A DNA stretch of 44,059 nt from Planctomycetaceae bacterium (GCA_002726205.1 PBSL01000039.1:1-44059), one strand, 5' to 3'. Shown: positions 18,586 to 27,584, counted from the first letter of the stretch. Notes: generated by a model from the sequence alone, not told the origin. Made by a program: numbers and translations.

Positions 18586-19056
18586 TTGGGAACACACGAC
18601 CACGGCCCAGAAATCGATGAACTGTGGACGCAATACTTGCGTGTCATGCGGATCATCGTCGTCGCGCTAATCGGCGGTGTTGCGGCCTTTTGCATGGTCG
18701 TGCTAGCGACCTTCGAGAGTGCCGCTGATTCCCTGGGGCTGGTGGGCTCGGTTGCCCTTGGGGTGGCAGTCCTTTCGATCATGGTGAAGCTCGTCGTCCC
18801 GGGGATGATCGGCAGTGCGAAGAACGGGAGTCCCCTGACCGAACTCGTCGGACTCTACCAGGTACGACTGATCATCGGACTTTCGGTTCTTGAAGGTGCC
18901 GCCCTCTTGAACCTTGTCGCCTTCCAGGCAGAACAGCATTGGTCGTCTCTTGTCGCCGCCGGGGTCCTGGTTCTCTTCATGCTGGCCAGTTGGCCGAGTC
19001 GAGCGAAGATCGAGTCGTGGATCAAGAGACAGCAGGAAATGGCCGAGCTGGGCTGA
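18586..19056 (+). CDS. Four-helix integral membrane protein, unknown function
   Basis: The protein has 156 residues from TTG 18586, which is preceded by GGAGG; an in-frame ATG at 18646 is the alternative. There are four hydrophobic segments at about 22-44, 50-72, 91-112 and 117-138, then a short charged tail (IESWIKRQQEMAELG). I recognise no family. It follows the L7/L12-like membrane protein closely, suggesting a two-gene transcript. Confidence 0.65.
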   Translation: MGTHDHGPEIDELWTQYLRVMRIIVVALIGGVAAFCMVVLATFESAADSLGLVGSVALGVAVLSIMVKLVVPGMIGSAKNGSPLTELVGLYQVRLIIGLSVLEGAALLNLVAFQAEQHWSSLVAAGVLVLFMLASWPSRAKIESWIKRQQEMAELG

Positions 19057-19112
19057 ACGGGGTCAGCGGACCTGCAGGTGTTACCACGACGTCGAGCAAT
19101 CCCGGGGATGCC

Positions 19113-19775
19113 ATGGACCTGGAACACGCTGCCGTGAAATACCAGAGACGCAACAGCCTCGTTCTGTTGCGATTGCCGTCTTACCTGTTTGGTTTTCCCC
19201 TCCTGGCGGGCCACTGCGGTTGCAACTCGTAAGAACTGGCCGGCCTCGAGCAACTGAAAACGCTCAGGCTGCCGCGTCCAATCACCGACAAGGGTCTGCA
19301 GCACGTCGGCACGATCGCCAGCCTGCGGGAACTGGGACTCTCGAGAACCGAGATCAGTGACGCGGGCCTGCAGCAGATCGCCGGCCTGCAGAAACTGCGA
19401 CATCTTCACCTGGAACACACCAACATCGGCGACCGGGGGATTCAACATCTCCAGAATCTCGTCGAACTCCGCGAGTTGAAGTTGGAGTCCGCCGACGTTT
19501 CCGACGCTGGGCTGGTGCACCTGAAAGCGCTGGACAGGCTTCGAGTCCTGGACCTCATCTTCACCGAGGTCACGGACGCTGGACTCGTGCACCTGAAAGG
19601 ACTGGCCCAGCTGGAAGAACTGCTCCTGCTCGGCACCAATGTGACTGACGCGGGACGGGAACATCTGCAGGGGCTCAGAAGTCTCAAACACCTGGTCCTC
19701 AACGAAACCAGGGTCACCGACACCGGCGTTGAAAAGTTCCGGCAGGCGTTGCCCAACTGCGAGATCGCCAGGTAG
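19113..19775 (+). pseudogene. Leucine-rich-repeat protein gene broken by an in-frame stop
   Basis: From 19233 to 19775 the frame encodes about 180 residues of 24-residue RNI-type leucine-rich repeats (pattern LxxLxLxxTxITDxGLxxL), with about seven units and a normal C-terminal end NCEIAR. The same frame upstream, from ATG 19113, gives a basic, hydrophobic leader ending LLAGHCGCNS, which resembles a signal peptide or lipoprotein start. A TAA at 19230-19232 separates the two. No good in-frame start with a ribosome-binding site exists for the repeat part (the first candidate, a TTG at 19476, lies inside it). I infer a degraded secreted LRR protein that has lost its 5' part; a sequencing error at the stop is the alternative. 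Confidence 0.6.
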
Positions 19776-20155
19776 CCCTGATCTCTTCACCATCCAACGT
19801 CAGCGACAAGCCGATCCAGTGGGTTGAACGCCGGAAGTTCATTGTTGGCTTCCAGGGAATCGCCTGGACATCTGGTTGATGACCGGTTGTTTGCCATCGA
19901 GCTTGATCTGCAGATCGAAGAACCCCTGGGTGTCAGTCGGCGAAACGAAAAGAGAACCGGTCGCCTTTTTGTTCCGTCTGTACGTCTCTTGGACACAGAA
20001 ACCGCGGCTGAAGTTCTCGAAAACACCGCACCAGAAGAAAGGGGTCCGAATCTCGAGAATCCCAGCGACTATGACGTCCTGGTGACACCGTGGTACAAAT
20101 GGTGTCGCTTGACTGTTCCGACGCAATCGCGGCATCCGCTTACAGGAGATCCACC
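19776..20155. other. Intergenic region with element copy C and possible gene fragment
   Basis: This is 380 bases between the LRR remnant and the GTG at 20156. It holds element copy C at about 19812. On the minus strand, 20026-19839 gives a protein-like stretch (TDTQGFFDLQIKLDGKQPVI) with good codon choice but no start site, possibly the tail of a lost gene. AGGAG precedes the GTG at 20156. Confidence 0.4.
19812..19838 (+). repeat. Dispersed upstream element, copy C
   Basis: CGATCCAGTGGGTTGAACG followed by CCGGAAG. This is the only copy not close to a start: TTGAA lies 332 nt before GTG 20156. The 5' flank matches copy B. The 3' half is diverged, so this may be a decayed copy. Confidence 0.5.
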
Positions 20156-21775
20156 GTGTCCCGTTCTTGCCTGTTCACCGTCACGCTCACGCTCTTTTTC
20201 TTCTCGCAGCTAGCCCCCGCTGCTCCGGTGAAGGTACCGGCCGGACTCTTCAAGGACGTCAATGACAGCACGCTTGGCCAGGCCCGACTGGTTCGTGGGA
20301 AACAGCTGTTCATCGATGACTGGCTGATCGATTCTCTCGAGGGAGCCCGGCGACGGCTAAACCAGCCGGTCAAGCACAAGCGGAACCCCGTGCTCGTCAA
20401 GGACAAGCCATGGGAAGAGGGCGCGCCGGGCTACGGAACCGTGCATTACGACCCCGAAACCAAGCTGTTCAGGATGTGGTACCAGACCTGGAAAAAAGTC
20501 CCCAAAGGGGCAAGTTCGGAAGGGAACCTCTGCCTGGCAACCTCCCGCGACGGCGTCACCTGGTCCAAGCCGATCATCGACAAGAAGACCGGCACCAACA
20601 TGGTCCAGACCCCCAGGGTGACAGGTTTCCAGTGTCCGGGAATTTTTCGCGATCCCACAGAGAAAGACCCATCCCGCCGTTACAAGATGCTCTTCAGTTG
20701 CTCCCCCGACGGCACGGTCAAGACCTGGATGACCAGCGTCGGTTACTCGCCCGACGGCATCCACTGGACCGCGGCGAAGACACTTCCCCTGATCCCCTTC
20801 AGCGACACGCAGATCTGTCCGTTCTGGGATTATCGCAGTCGTCGTTACATCGCGATCCTCCGTTTCGGCCCGCCCAACACGCGACTGGTCAGCCGGACCG
20901 AGAGCGAGGATTTCCTGCACTGGTCACCGAAGATCACCGTGATTCGGCGGACGAAGATGGACGTGCCGCAACAGACGCAGTTTTACCAGATGGCTCCGAT
21001 GCCCTACGGTGATATCTACATCGGGCTGGTCGCCGCGTACCACACCGAGACGCTCAAGCCCATCCCCGCCGATCGGCCCTGGACCGACCGCAAGAACCTC
21101 CAGCTGCTGTTCAGCCGCAACAGCATCACCTGGTCACGCGTCGGCCGAGACGGGGCCATCCCGCACAACAAGCTGAACCAGCCGGCCGATTGGGCGAAGG
21201 TCGCGCGCGAAGCCGCGTTCCTACCCTACGGGCGAAAGAACAAGGATTGGGACTGGGGCACCGTCTCGCCTTACTTCACGCCGGAACCGATCGTCGTCAA
21301 CGATCGAATCCACATCTACTACATGGGCCAGAACGGGCGCAACTGGTGGACCTATACCGGCGACCCGCCGCGCAAGGACCCAAACGCACGTAAACCGGAC
21401 AAGGGTGTCGGCCTGGCCACGCTGCGAGTTGACGGGTTCGTGTCGATCGAGGCTGGAGCCAAGGGTGGCACGATGACCACCCGACCGTTCCTGTTTCTCG
21501 GTGACGGGCTGATCCTCAACGCCGACGCCCGGGGAGGCCAGATCACCGTCGAAGCACTCGATGCCGCCGGGAAACCCCTCGAAGGCTTCGGCCTGGCCGC
21601 GAGCCGGCCGTTGACCAGCGACAACGTCCGCCACAGCCTGTCCTGGAAAGGGCACAAGGACCTGCACCAGCTGCAGGGCAAACCGATCCGGTTGCGGTTT
21701 CACCTGAAGAACGCCCGGATGTTCTCACTGACACCCCGCACACAAAATGTCCATTACATCCGCTCCTACAACTGA
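20156..21775 (+). CDS. Secreted GH32/GH43-like five-bladed propeller protein
   Basis: The protein has 539 residues. GTG 20156 follows AGGAG and opens a signal peptide (about 1-22, ending APAAP). Residues about 48-440 form a glycosyl-hydrolase clan J/F-like propeller: GKQLFIDDWLID, GTVHYDPETKLFRMWYQT, CLATSRDGVTWSKP, PGIFRDPTEKDPSRRYKM, VGYSPDGIHWTAA. The C-terminal part (about 440-539) is a beta-sandwich (LILNADARGGQITVEALDA). It matches planctomycete proteins annotated as GH-family-32-like. Catalytic acids may be Asp in FIDDW and in FRDP, but I cannot prove it. Confidence 0.8.
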   Translation: MSRSCLFTVTLTLFFFSQLAPAAPVKVPAGLFKDVNDSTLGQARLVRGKQLFIDDWLIDSLEGARRRLNQPVKHKRNPVLVKDKPWEEGAPGYGTVHYDPETKLFRMWYQTWKKVPKGASSEGNLCLATSRDGVTWSKPIIDKKTGTNMVQTPRVTGFQCPGIFRDPTEKDPSRRYKMLFSCSPDGTVKTWMTSVGYSPDGIHWTAAKTLPLIPFSDTQICPFWDYRSRRYIAILRFGPPNTRLVSRTESEDFLHWSPKITVIRRTKMDVPQQTQFYQMAPMPYGDIYIGLVAAYHTETLKPIPADRPWTDRKNLQLLFSRNSITWSRVGRDGAIPHNKLNQPADWAKVAREAAFLPYGRKNKDWDWGTVSPYFTPEPIVVNDRIHIYYMGQNGRNWWTYTGDPPRKDPNARKPDKGVGLATLRVDGFVSIEAGAKGGTMTTRPFLFLGDGLILNADARGGQITVEALDAAGKPLEGFGLAASRPLTSDNVRHSLSWKGHKDLHQLQGKPIRLRFHLKNARMFSLTPRTQNVHYIRSYN

Positions 21776-21935
21776 GCAACGACACGTGACTTTGCCTTTC
21801 CACGAGAGCCTCGACGGGCAGGGCAGCCGTGATGGTGATTCGGTCCCTCACCCGTCATCCTGTACAGCCCCCAACCGAAAACGCCGGTGTGCCAGTTCCG
21901 GCATTTCTCCTCCCATCTGACGTGGAGTCCCTTGC

Positions 21936-23237
21936 ATGCGAAAGCCAGCCTTCCTTCGTTGTTTGACCACATGTGCCTGTTTCCTTTTCTTGCTCGTCGC
22001 CGCCGCGGACATTCCCGCTGCGGTCAAGCTCGAGGTCAAACCCGACCGCAAAACGGCTCTGTATGAAGTGGGAGAAACAGCCACCTTCACCGTGCTCGTT
22101 ACCGACAATGGTCAACCTGTTTCCAGGGGTTCTCTGTCGTACGTCGTGAACAACTTCCTCGATACTCTTGTCCCACGCACGAAAGTTGACTTGTCGGAAA
22201 AAGGAACGACGATCCAGCTCGGGTCAAAAAAGGCCCAGTTTTTCAGCTGCGTGGTCACCTTTTCGCCCTCTGAGGGCAAACCCGTCAGGGCGGCGAGCAC
22301 CGTGGGGTTTTCAGTCAACAAGATCACGCCCGGTTTGTCCGTGCCAGATGATTTTGACGAGTTTTGGACAACACAGAAGAAACGGCTGGCTCGCAAGAAG
22401 ATGAAGGCCACGCTGACCCCCGTCGACTCACCCGACCCCCAGGTCGAGAGTTTTGATCTCCAAGTGACCTGCCTGGAGAACGCTCCGGTTTCGGGGTATT
22501 TTTCCCGACCGCACAAACCAGGGGAAAAAAACCATCCCGCCATCCTCTGGGTCCACGGCGCGGGAGTCCGAAGTTCGTCCCTGGGCAATTCCGTCAGCGG
22601 GGCACGCGAGGGCATGTTGTCGCTGGACATCAACGCTCACGGTCTCCCCAACGGGAAACCGAAGGACTTTTACACAGCCCAGTCCCGAGGACCATTGGCC
22701 AATTATCGCTTTGCAGGCCGGGAGTCTCGCGAGACGATCTACTTTCGAGGAATGTACTTACGGATTGTCAGGGCCATTGATTTCCTGACGTCTCAACCAC
22801 ACTGGGACGGCAAGAACGTGATTGTGATGGGCCACAGCCAGGGAGGTGGACAGGCCCTGGTCGCCGGCGGAATTGACCAGCGCGTCACGGCAATTGCTGC
22901 CGGTGTCCCCGCCCTGTGTGACCATGGCGGTCGCGAGTCCCGGCAGATCAATGGTTGGCCAAAAATCGTCCCGTATGACCGCAACGGGCGGGCCGACACC
23001 AAGGTGCTCCAGGCATCCCGTTACATTGATGCCGTGAACTTTGCCAGTCGCTGCAAGGCCAAGGCCATCATGAGTGTTGGTTTTGCCGACACGGTTTGTC
23101 CGCCCTCGAGTTGTTACGCCGCATTCAATCTGTTGCGGGGTCAGAAGTCCATCATTAATGAACCCGCGATGGGACATGCGGCACCGGCGCATATCAAGAA
23201 AGCATTTCTTGAATTCGCCAAGCGTTCCTTGAAATGA
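21936..23237 (+). CDS. Secreted acetyl-xylan-esterase-like (AXE1) alpha/beta hydrolase
   Basis: The protein has 433 residues with a signal peptide (about 1-29). An N-terminal Ig-like module (about 30-128, VKLEVKPDRKTALYEVGE) precedes the esterase. The core shows DDFDEFWTTQKK (the typical AXE1 opening), the oxyanion strand ILWVHGAGV, nucleophile elbow GHSQGGG (Ser301), acid Asp in VGFADTVCPPS, and His in GHAAPAH. The family (PF05448) deacetylates xylan or cephalosporin-type esters. Together with neighbouring sugar-active proteins this suggests hemicellulose or algal polysaccharide use. Confidence 0.85.
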   Translation: MRKPAFLRCLTTCACFLFLLVAAADIPAAVKLEVKPDRKTALYEVGETATFTVLVTDNGQPVSRGSLSYVVNNFLDTLVPRTKVDLSEKGTTIQLGSKKAQFFSCVVTFSPSEGKPVRAASTVGFSVNKITPGLSVPDDFDEFWTTQKKRLARKKMKATLTPVDSPDPQVESFDLQVTCLENAPVSGYFSRPHKPGEKNHPAILWVHGAGVRSSSLGNSVSGAREGMLSLDINAHGLPNGKPKDFYTAQSRGPLANYRFAGRESRETIYFRGMYLRIVRAIDFLTSQPHWDGKNVIVMGHSQGGGQALVAGGIDQRVTAIAAGVPALCDHGGRESRQINGWPKIVPYDRNGRADTKVLQASRYIDAVNFASRCKAKAIMSVGFADTVCPPSSCYAAFNLLRGQKSIINEPAMGHAAPAHIKKAFLEFAKRSLK

Positions 23238-23304
23238 AACGAGGTCAGACGATCCAGGCAAGACGTCCAGGATTTCTGATGCAGGTGATGGGTTGGCGAC
23301 GACC

Positions 23305-23337
23305 AATCCTGGCGGGTTGAACGCCCGGGCCGGGACA
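23305..23337 (+). repeat. Dispersed upstream element, copy D
   Basis: CGGGTTGAACGCCCGGGCCG, then GGACAGGG. TTGAA begins 82 nt before the ATG at 23399, in the same direction as that gene. Confidence 0.6.
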
Positions 23338-23398
23338 GGGACAATCGCTGATCCCTCCGGCTTCCAGCAAACCACAGCAGCGATGGCATGTCGACGAG

Positions 23399-23950
23399 AT
23401 GAAAATGCGCAAGAACAACTGGTTGGCCCTGGCCAGCTTGATACTTGTCAGTGGAGGGCTTGCCTCAGCGGCTTTCAGTAACCCGCCGAACGCCTTGAAC
23501 GATCCCAGTGGGGATCGACAGTCGTTGCTACTGGGAGTCGCCGGGTTCGCCTGCACGATCGTCGGGATGGTGTTGTTGCTGATGGTGGCGAGCAAGACAA
23601 CAAAGTCCATGCCACCGAAGAAGAAGATCAGCACCAACATCTGTGTCGGCTTCGGGATCATTCTTCAGTTGGCAGCGATTCTCGCGTACCGGACCGGAGT
23701 CGTAGTCGCTCATCCCCTGGTCGTGCCACTCGGACTGTTCTGGCTCAGCCTGCCTGTGTTCGTCCGGGGCTGTATGGACTACGCGAGTGGCAAGGGCCGT
23801 TCGAAGTGGCTTGGGCTCGTTGGCGTGACAGGACTTGTCGGGCTGGCCATCCTGGTCATCTTGTCCGAGCGAAACGACGATGATCTGGTCGATCCGGCTG
23901 ACGCCGATGAAGATGTCATCGACGTTGCGTCCCAGGGCTCCGGGAACTGA
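23399..23950 (+). CDS. Integral membrane protein, unknown function
   Basis: The protein has 183 residues. Hydrophobic segments lie at about 7-25, 44-64, 77-97, 102-122 and 135-157, followed by a strongly acidic C-terminal tail (NDDDLVDPADADEDVIDV). No family was recognised. A second in-frame ATG lies two codons in. The gene is convergent with the PhoD-like gene (11 nt between stops) and follows element copy D. Confidence 0.65.
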   Translation: MKMRKNNWLALASLILVSGGLASAAFSNPPNALNDPSGDRQSLLLGVAGFACTIVGMVLLLMVASKTTKSMPPKKKISTNICVGFGIILQLAAILAYRTGVVVAHPLVVPLGLFWLSLPVFVRGCMDYASGKGRSKWLGLVGVTGLVGLAILVILSERNDDDLVDPADADEDVIDVASQGSGN

Positions 23951-23961
23951 ACTCCGGGCGA

Positions 23962-25968
23962 TCACTTCTCACGGCTGTTCCCGCTCAACTCCTGCGCGCG
24001 AAATGTCATCTCAAAGAACGCGCGACCGTCCTTGTCCAGAAATCTGGCGTTGAGCCTGGCCGGCGTGCCGGCGCCGTGCGCCGTGACCAGCAGGAAACTG
24101 TTGGGCTTGCCGAAATCCCGGACGAGGGCGGGATGAGAAGTGTTGGCCGTTTCAATCACCCTGCCGTGAATCGGTGACGTGATGAGCTCGGGGATCTTGT
24201 AGCCGGCACTTTCGGCCGTGTGGTGACGTAGCACGCGGGTTCGATGGATGTCACCACCGACCAGGACAACACCGCCGATACTTTCTTTCCCGAGGAAATC
24301 AAACAGGGCCTGCCGTTCGTGAGGATAGGTTGCCCAGTGATCAAGTTTTCCCGGTCGAACCGCGCCGTTCCAGATCATACCGCAGGCAAGAATCTTGAAT
24401 GGTGCGGTCGAGGCTTTCAGACCGCGGCGGAGCCACCGCCATTGCCGTTTGCCAAGCAGCGATGTGCGATCCTTGTCGAACGGCGACGGTTCGGTGCCCG
24501 CAAAAAACCGCGTGTCCAACAAGAAGACCTCAATTGCACCGCGGCGGAACCTGGAATAGATGCCCGTGCGGCCGTCCCCAAAAGATGGATTGGGACGGTA
24601 TTCCATGAACACGCGTCGCGAGTTCTCTTTGTTCTTCAGGTTCCCGTCGGTGTCATTGCGACCGAAATCGTGGTCATCCCAGGTGCCATACAGCGAACGA
24701 TTGCGGAGCAACTTCCGGAAGTCGGCAACTGCAGCAAATTCCGCGTACCGCCGACGTTGAACGGCCAGGTCGGTGGAATCGATGTACGGGGTGTCGCCCA
24801 GGAGGATGATCGCGTGTGGATCAACGGCTCGCATTTGTCGCCAGACGGCCGACGACCCTGCGTCTTCGTCCGCGCAGGACCCGAAGGCCAGGCGAACGGT
24901 CACCGAACGCTCTGGGCCGGGGGTTTCAAGGAAATAGTCATCGCCGGTGGCAAGCGTCTTGCCTCGAGACGCGATCTCGTAGTGATAACGGGTCGCCGGC
25001 TGAAGCGATTTCAGTTGCCAGAGGATGCAACCATCCCGATTCGATGTCGAGCGCGCCGTGGCCGTCACCCGGTGTCCCTTCTGGTTGCGGGCTGAAATCT
25101 GGAACTCGCCTGCCTCAGCCGACCGTGCCCAGACCATCGCGCTGTCAGAAGTGAGGTGACCGATGAACGGCCCGTGCGTGATTGGCTCCGAGGGTTCGGT
25201 GAGACCTGCAAAGATGACCCGTCGTCGGGCCCGGCTGATGCCAACCAGACCTCCTGAATGAAGGTCCTTGGCAAATCCCTGCCCGGTGAAAGGAACCGAC
25301 TGCTTGCCGATGAACTCGAGCACGCTTCCGGTTTGCGGCAGCTGCAGCCGATAGACTTCGGGCTTGTCGTGGCCGGTCACCAGCAGTTCCTGCCTGTACC
25401 ACAGCCCACCCGAAAGGCTGAATCGGCCCAGTTGGCCGATGACCGACCCGGGATAGGTCCACCGGCGCTTCTGCCGCCATTTGTTGTCAAATTCAACAAG
25501 AAATGTCTCGGCATTCTTGTCGCCGTAGCGTGCGAAGTTGCACCACCAGTGATCATCATGTCGCACGACCCAGGTCAGGCTGCCTCCGGCGTTGCCGAAG
25601 TCCCTGAACGTGGAAAGTTTCATGGAACCGGGATCAAGGACCTTGATCTCGCTCCGCTCGGGAATCTGGGGGTAGTTTGAGTGAGCACACAGCAGCTTTC
25701 CTTTCCAGAGAAAACCGCTGTTGAGGTGCTTGGCATTTCCGGTGCTGGTCGCGATTCGCCGCCCGGTCGTGCGATCGTATTTGGCCACCTGCTGGCTCGC
25801 GATCGCGTACACGAATCGCCCGTCGGCAGCCGCAGCCTGGATCGCCTCGGGAGCGGCCAGCTCTGCCGTCTTTGGCCAGGGCTCTCCTGTCCCGGCGGCA
25901 CAAAGCCCCGCAACCGGCAGAAGCACCGTGAGAACCAGCCAACAGGTCCAGCGGATCAGAGCGGGCAT
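23962..25968 (-). CDS. Secreted propeller-PhoD-like phosphatase fusion
   Basis: The protein has 668 residues. The ATG at 25968 opens a signal peptide (about 1-26). Residues about 35-275 look like a beta-propeller (RFVYAIASQQVAKYDRTTG, FLWKGKLLCAHSNYP). They are followed by a PhoD-type N-terminal Ig/Fn3-like domain (ITHGPFIGHLTSDSAMVWAR) and the PhoD/PF09423 catalytic domain: LAFGSCADED, LLGDTPYID, GTWDDHDFG with downstream ND, and VLVGGDIHRTR. These supply the metal ligands of phosphodiesterase or alkaline phosphatase D. The extra propeller makes it longer than usual PhoD. Expected role: extracellular phosphate release. Confidence 0.85.
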   Translation of the reverse strand: MPALIRWTCWLVLTVLLPVAGLCAAGTGEPWPKTAELAAPEAIQAAAADGRFVYAIASQQVAKYDRTTGRRIATSTGNAKHLNSGFLWKGKLLCAHSNYPQIPERSEIKVLDPGSMKLSTFRDFGNAGGSLTWVVRHDDHWWCNFARYGDKNAETFLVEFDNKWRQKRRWTYPGSVIGQLGRFSLSGGLWYRQELLVTGHDKPEVYRLQLPQTGSVLEFIGKQSVPFTGQGFAKDLHSGGLVGISRARRRVIFAGLTEPSEPITHGPFIGHLTSDSAMVWARSAEAGEFQISARNQKGHRVTATARSTSNRDGCILWQLKSLQPATRYHYEIASRGKTLATGDDYFLETPGPERSVTVRLAFGSCADEDAGSSAVWRQMRAVDPHAIILLGDTPYIDSTDLAVQRRRYAEFAAVADFRKLLRNRSLYGTWDDHDFGRNDTDGNLKNKENSRRVFMEYRPNPSFGDGRTGIYSRFRRGAIEVFLLDTRFFAGTEPSPFDKDRTSLLGKRQWRWLRRGLKASTAPFKILACGMIWNGAVRPGKLDHWATYPHERQALFDFLGKESIGGVVLVGGDIHRTRVLRHHTAESAGYKIPELITSPIHGRVIETANTSHPALVRDFGKPNSFLLVTAHGAGTPARLNARFLDKDGRAFFEMTFRAQELSGNSREK

Positions 25969-26225
25969 TGTTTCAACTTCCTTGCCTGAGAGATGTGACA
26001 CCAGTCTCTCCATCCCGGCCCCGGCGTTCAACCCGTTGGAACCACCTCCTCGACAACACGGAAGTCCTGTCGAATCACCTGCCATCAGTTGCACTGGATG
26101 GGAAATCCTCAGGATTACCCGGGTTCTGGCGTGAGACAACTCTGGCCTTTGCGTTAACGCTCATGTGCGACGCCTGACGACGTCGCTTGACTCACACCGC
26201 GACACGCTCAGACAGGAGAATCACG
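25969..26225. other. Divergent intergenic region with element copy E
   Basis: This is 257 bases between the divergent PhoD-like and RTX-like genes. It contains element copy E on the minus strand and an AGGAG site for the ATG at 26226. No other structure was noted. Confidence 0.5.
26000..26036 (-). repeat. Dispersed upstream element, copy E
   Basis: Read on the minus strand, ACGGGTTGAACGCCGGGGCC is followed by GGGATGGAGAGACTGGTG. TTGAA begins 63 nt upstream of the ATG at 25968. With copy G it is the best match to a long form of the element (about 35 nt). Confidence 0.65.
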
Positions 26226-26990
26226 ATGACCTCGACTCGCAGAAACACGACCCAACCCCGTCCGCATTGTCTGCCCGCAGCCCTCGTGCTCGTGCTCGCT
26301 GCCGTCCTCGTGATGGACACTCAAGACAGGGCAACCGCCGGCCCGGTGATCAAAGCTGTCTCCGAGAAAGTCCGCCAGAGACGGCTCGAGGAACTCGTGG
26401 AACGAATGCAGTCCCAGGAGATTCGTGGCTCGAGCAAGGACGACTGGATCGTCACGTATTACGGTGACGACCGAATCCTTGCGGGCGGAGGCAACGATAT
26501 CGTCTCGTCAGGGGGTGGAGACGATGAAGTCCACGGTGGAGACGGCGACGACAGGCTCTACGGAGGATCCGGAGACGACAGGCTCTACGGAGACCGTGGC
26601 AATGACCTTCTGATGGGGGGTTCAGGAAACGATCTGCTCAAGGGAGAACAGGGAAATGACTTTCTCCATGGCGGCAGCGGCGATGATGTGCTGCACACTC
26701 GCACGGGCAACGACTTTCTCGTCGGTGGAACCGGTGACGACACGTTTGTCGTTTGCCCGTCAGGCCAGCCGGAGATCAACGTCATCCTGGACTTCACTCC
26801 CGGCGAGGACGTGATTGACCTGAGGCACCCGGGAATCCACGTGGTGGACTTCGCCGACCTGTTGTCGCTGGCAACTCAGACGTCGCAGGGAGTCAGAATC
26901 TCGCTGCCGACCAACAACGCGACCAATGATCGACTGTTGCTGATCGGACTCACGATCGCCGATCTCGATCCCGCCGACTTCGACATCTAG
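26226..26990 (+). CDS. Secreted RTX-type calcium-binding repeat protein
   Basis: The protein has 254 residues. The ATG at 26226 follows AGGAG. The N-terminus (about 18-39) is hydrophobic, ending in RATAGP, a likely signal peptide. A basic/acidic helix follows ([18 protein letters not shown]). From about 75 to 170 there are roughly ten nonapeptide RTX units of the form GGxGxDxLx ([27 protein letters not shown] and others) that should form a Ca2+-loaded beta-roll. The C-terminus ([16 protein letters not shown]) is the typical capping segment of haemolysin-type repeats. No type I secretion genes are nearby. Confidence 0.85.
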   Translation: MTSTRRNTTQPRPHCLPAALVLVLAAVLVMDTQDRATAGPVIKAVSEKVRQRRLEELVERMQSQEIRGSSKDDWIVTYYGDDRILAGGGNDIVSSGGGDDEVHGGDGDDRLYGGSGDDRLYGDRGNDLLMGGSGNDLLKGEQGNDFLHGGSGDDVLHTRTGNDFLVGGTGDDTFVVCPSGQPEINVILDFTPGEDVIDLRHPGIHVVDFADLLSLATQTSQGVRISLPTNNATNDRLLLIGLTIADLDPADFDI

Positions 26991-27023
26991 TCCCCAGCCA
27001 CAGCACTGGAACCGAAAACCCAA

Positions 27024-27061
27024 GCCGATCGTCCTGGGCAGATTGTCCCGGGGCGATCGGC
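27024..27061. terminator. Strong bidirectional hairpin between convergent genes
   Basis: The arms GCCGATCG (27024-27031) and CGATCGGC (27054-27061) continue inwards through a T-G wobble and CCTGGG/CCCGGG. This gives a 15-pair stem with an 8-nt loop. It sits 33 nt after the RTX-like stop and 55 nt after the stop of the convergent FloA-like gene. A run of T is weak on both sides, so it may stop transcription only partly or protect 3' ends. Confidence 0.65.
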
Positions 27062-27116
27062 CGGTTTGATTGCGATCGCCAGGGCAGCCGAGTACGAGCA
27101 ATGAGTGACCCGGTCC

Positions 27117-27494
27117 CTATCCAGCCAGTTTCTCGGCCAGGCGGCTACTCATTTCCGCGTCGACGAGCTCGTCAAATGCCAGAGCCAGCCCTCGCCGTTC
27201 CGATTCGATCATTGCGAGCGTTACCTTTTCCAGATCCACTTGCTGCACACTCGCCCTTTCCATTTTCTCGACGGGTATCGACACGCCGCTCTGCCGGGCC
27301 ATGACCAGGGCATCGAGGATCTGGTTGACGTTGCTCCCGCGGATCTGCATCCCGATGATCAGCGGCAGCGAAATGCGATTTCCTGACAACAACGCGCGGG
27401 CCCAGGGACGAACGAGGTACCTGAAGAACACCAGCACCATCGTGACGGTGGCAACGAGAAACACGGACACCACGATGAGCTGAGATGACTGCAT
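27117..27494 (-). CDS. Short FloA-like protein (N-terminal part only)
   Basis: The protein has 125 residues. Residues 5-27 are a membrane segment. The following region (ARALLSGNRISLPLIIGMQI, then NQILDALVMARQSGVSIPVE and ESERRGLALAFDELVDAE) aligns by eye with the N-terminal part of bacterial flotillin-like FloA (UPF0365), including the SG-hydrophobic-GM motif and the 'I..al..a..aGl.i....le' helix. FloA is about 330 residues. Here the protein stops after that region and the remaining PHB/flotillin domain is not found in the 126 nt before the next gene. Either a natural short paralogue or a truncated gene. Confidence 0.6.
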   Translation of the reverse strand: MQSSQLIVVSVFLVATVTMVLVFFRYLVRPWARALLSGNRISLPLIIGMQIRGSNVNQILDALVMARQSGVSIPVEKMERASVQQVDLEKVTLAMIESERRGLALAFDELVDAEMSSRLAEKLAG

Positions 27495-27551
27495 GAGGGC
27501 ATCGTTTCCTGAACGGCTCGACTGTTGGTGACCACTGGATCATGTTTCAAG

Positions 27552-27569
27552 CCACCGTTCAAGCGGTGG
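27552..27569. other. Small perfect hairpin upstream of FloA-like gene
   Basis: CCACCG-TTCAAG-CGGTGG forms a six-pair stem with a six-base loop. It lies 58 nt upstream of the FloA-like start, between that start and element copy F. It may be a leader hairpin or part of an operator. Confidence 0.4.
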
Positions 27570-27584
27570 TCCGAAAGTCCGTCA

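Noticed and set aside
26470-26760. Tandem DNA repeat of about 27 nt
   Set aside because: It is fully explained by the RTX nonapeptide repeats of the encoded protein and is not a CRISPR or satellite repeat.
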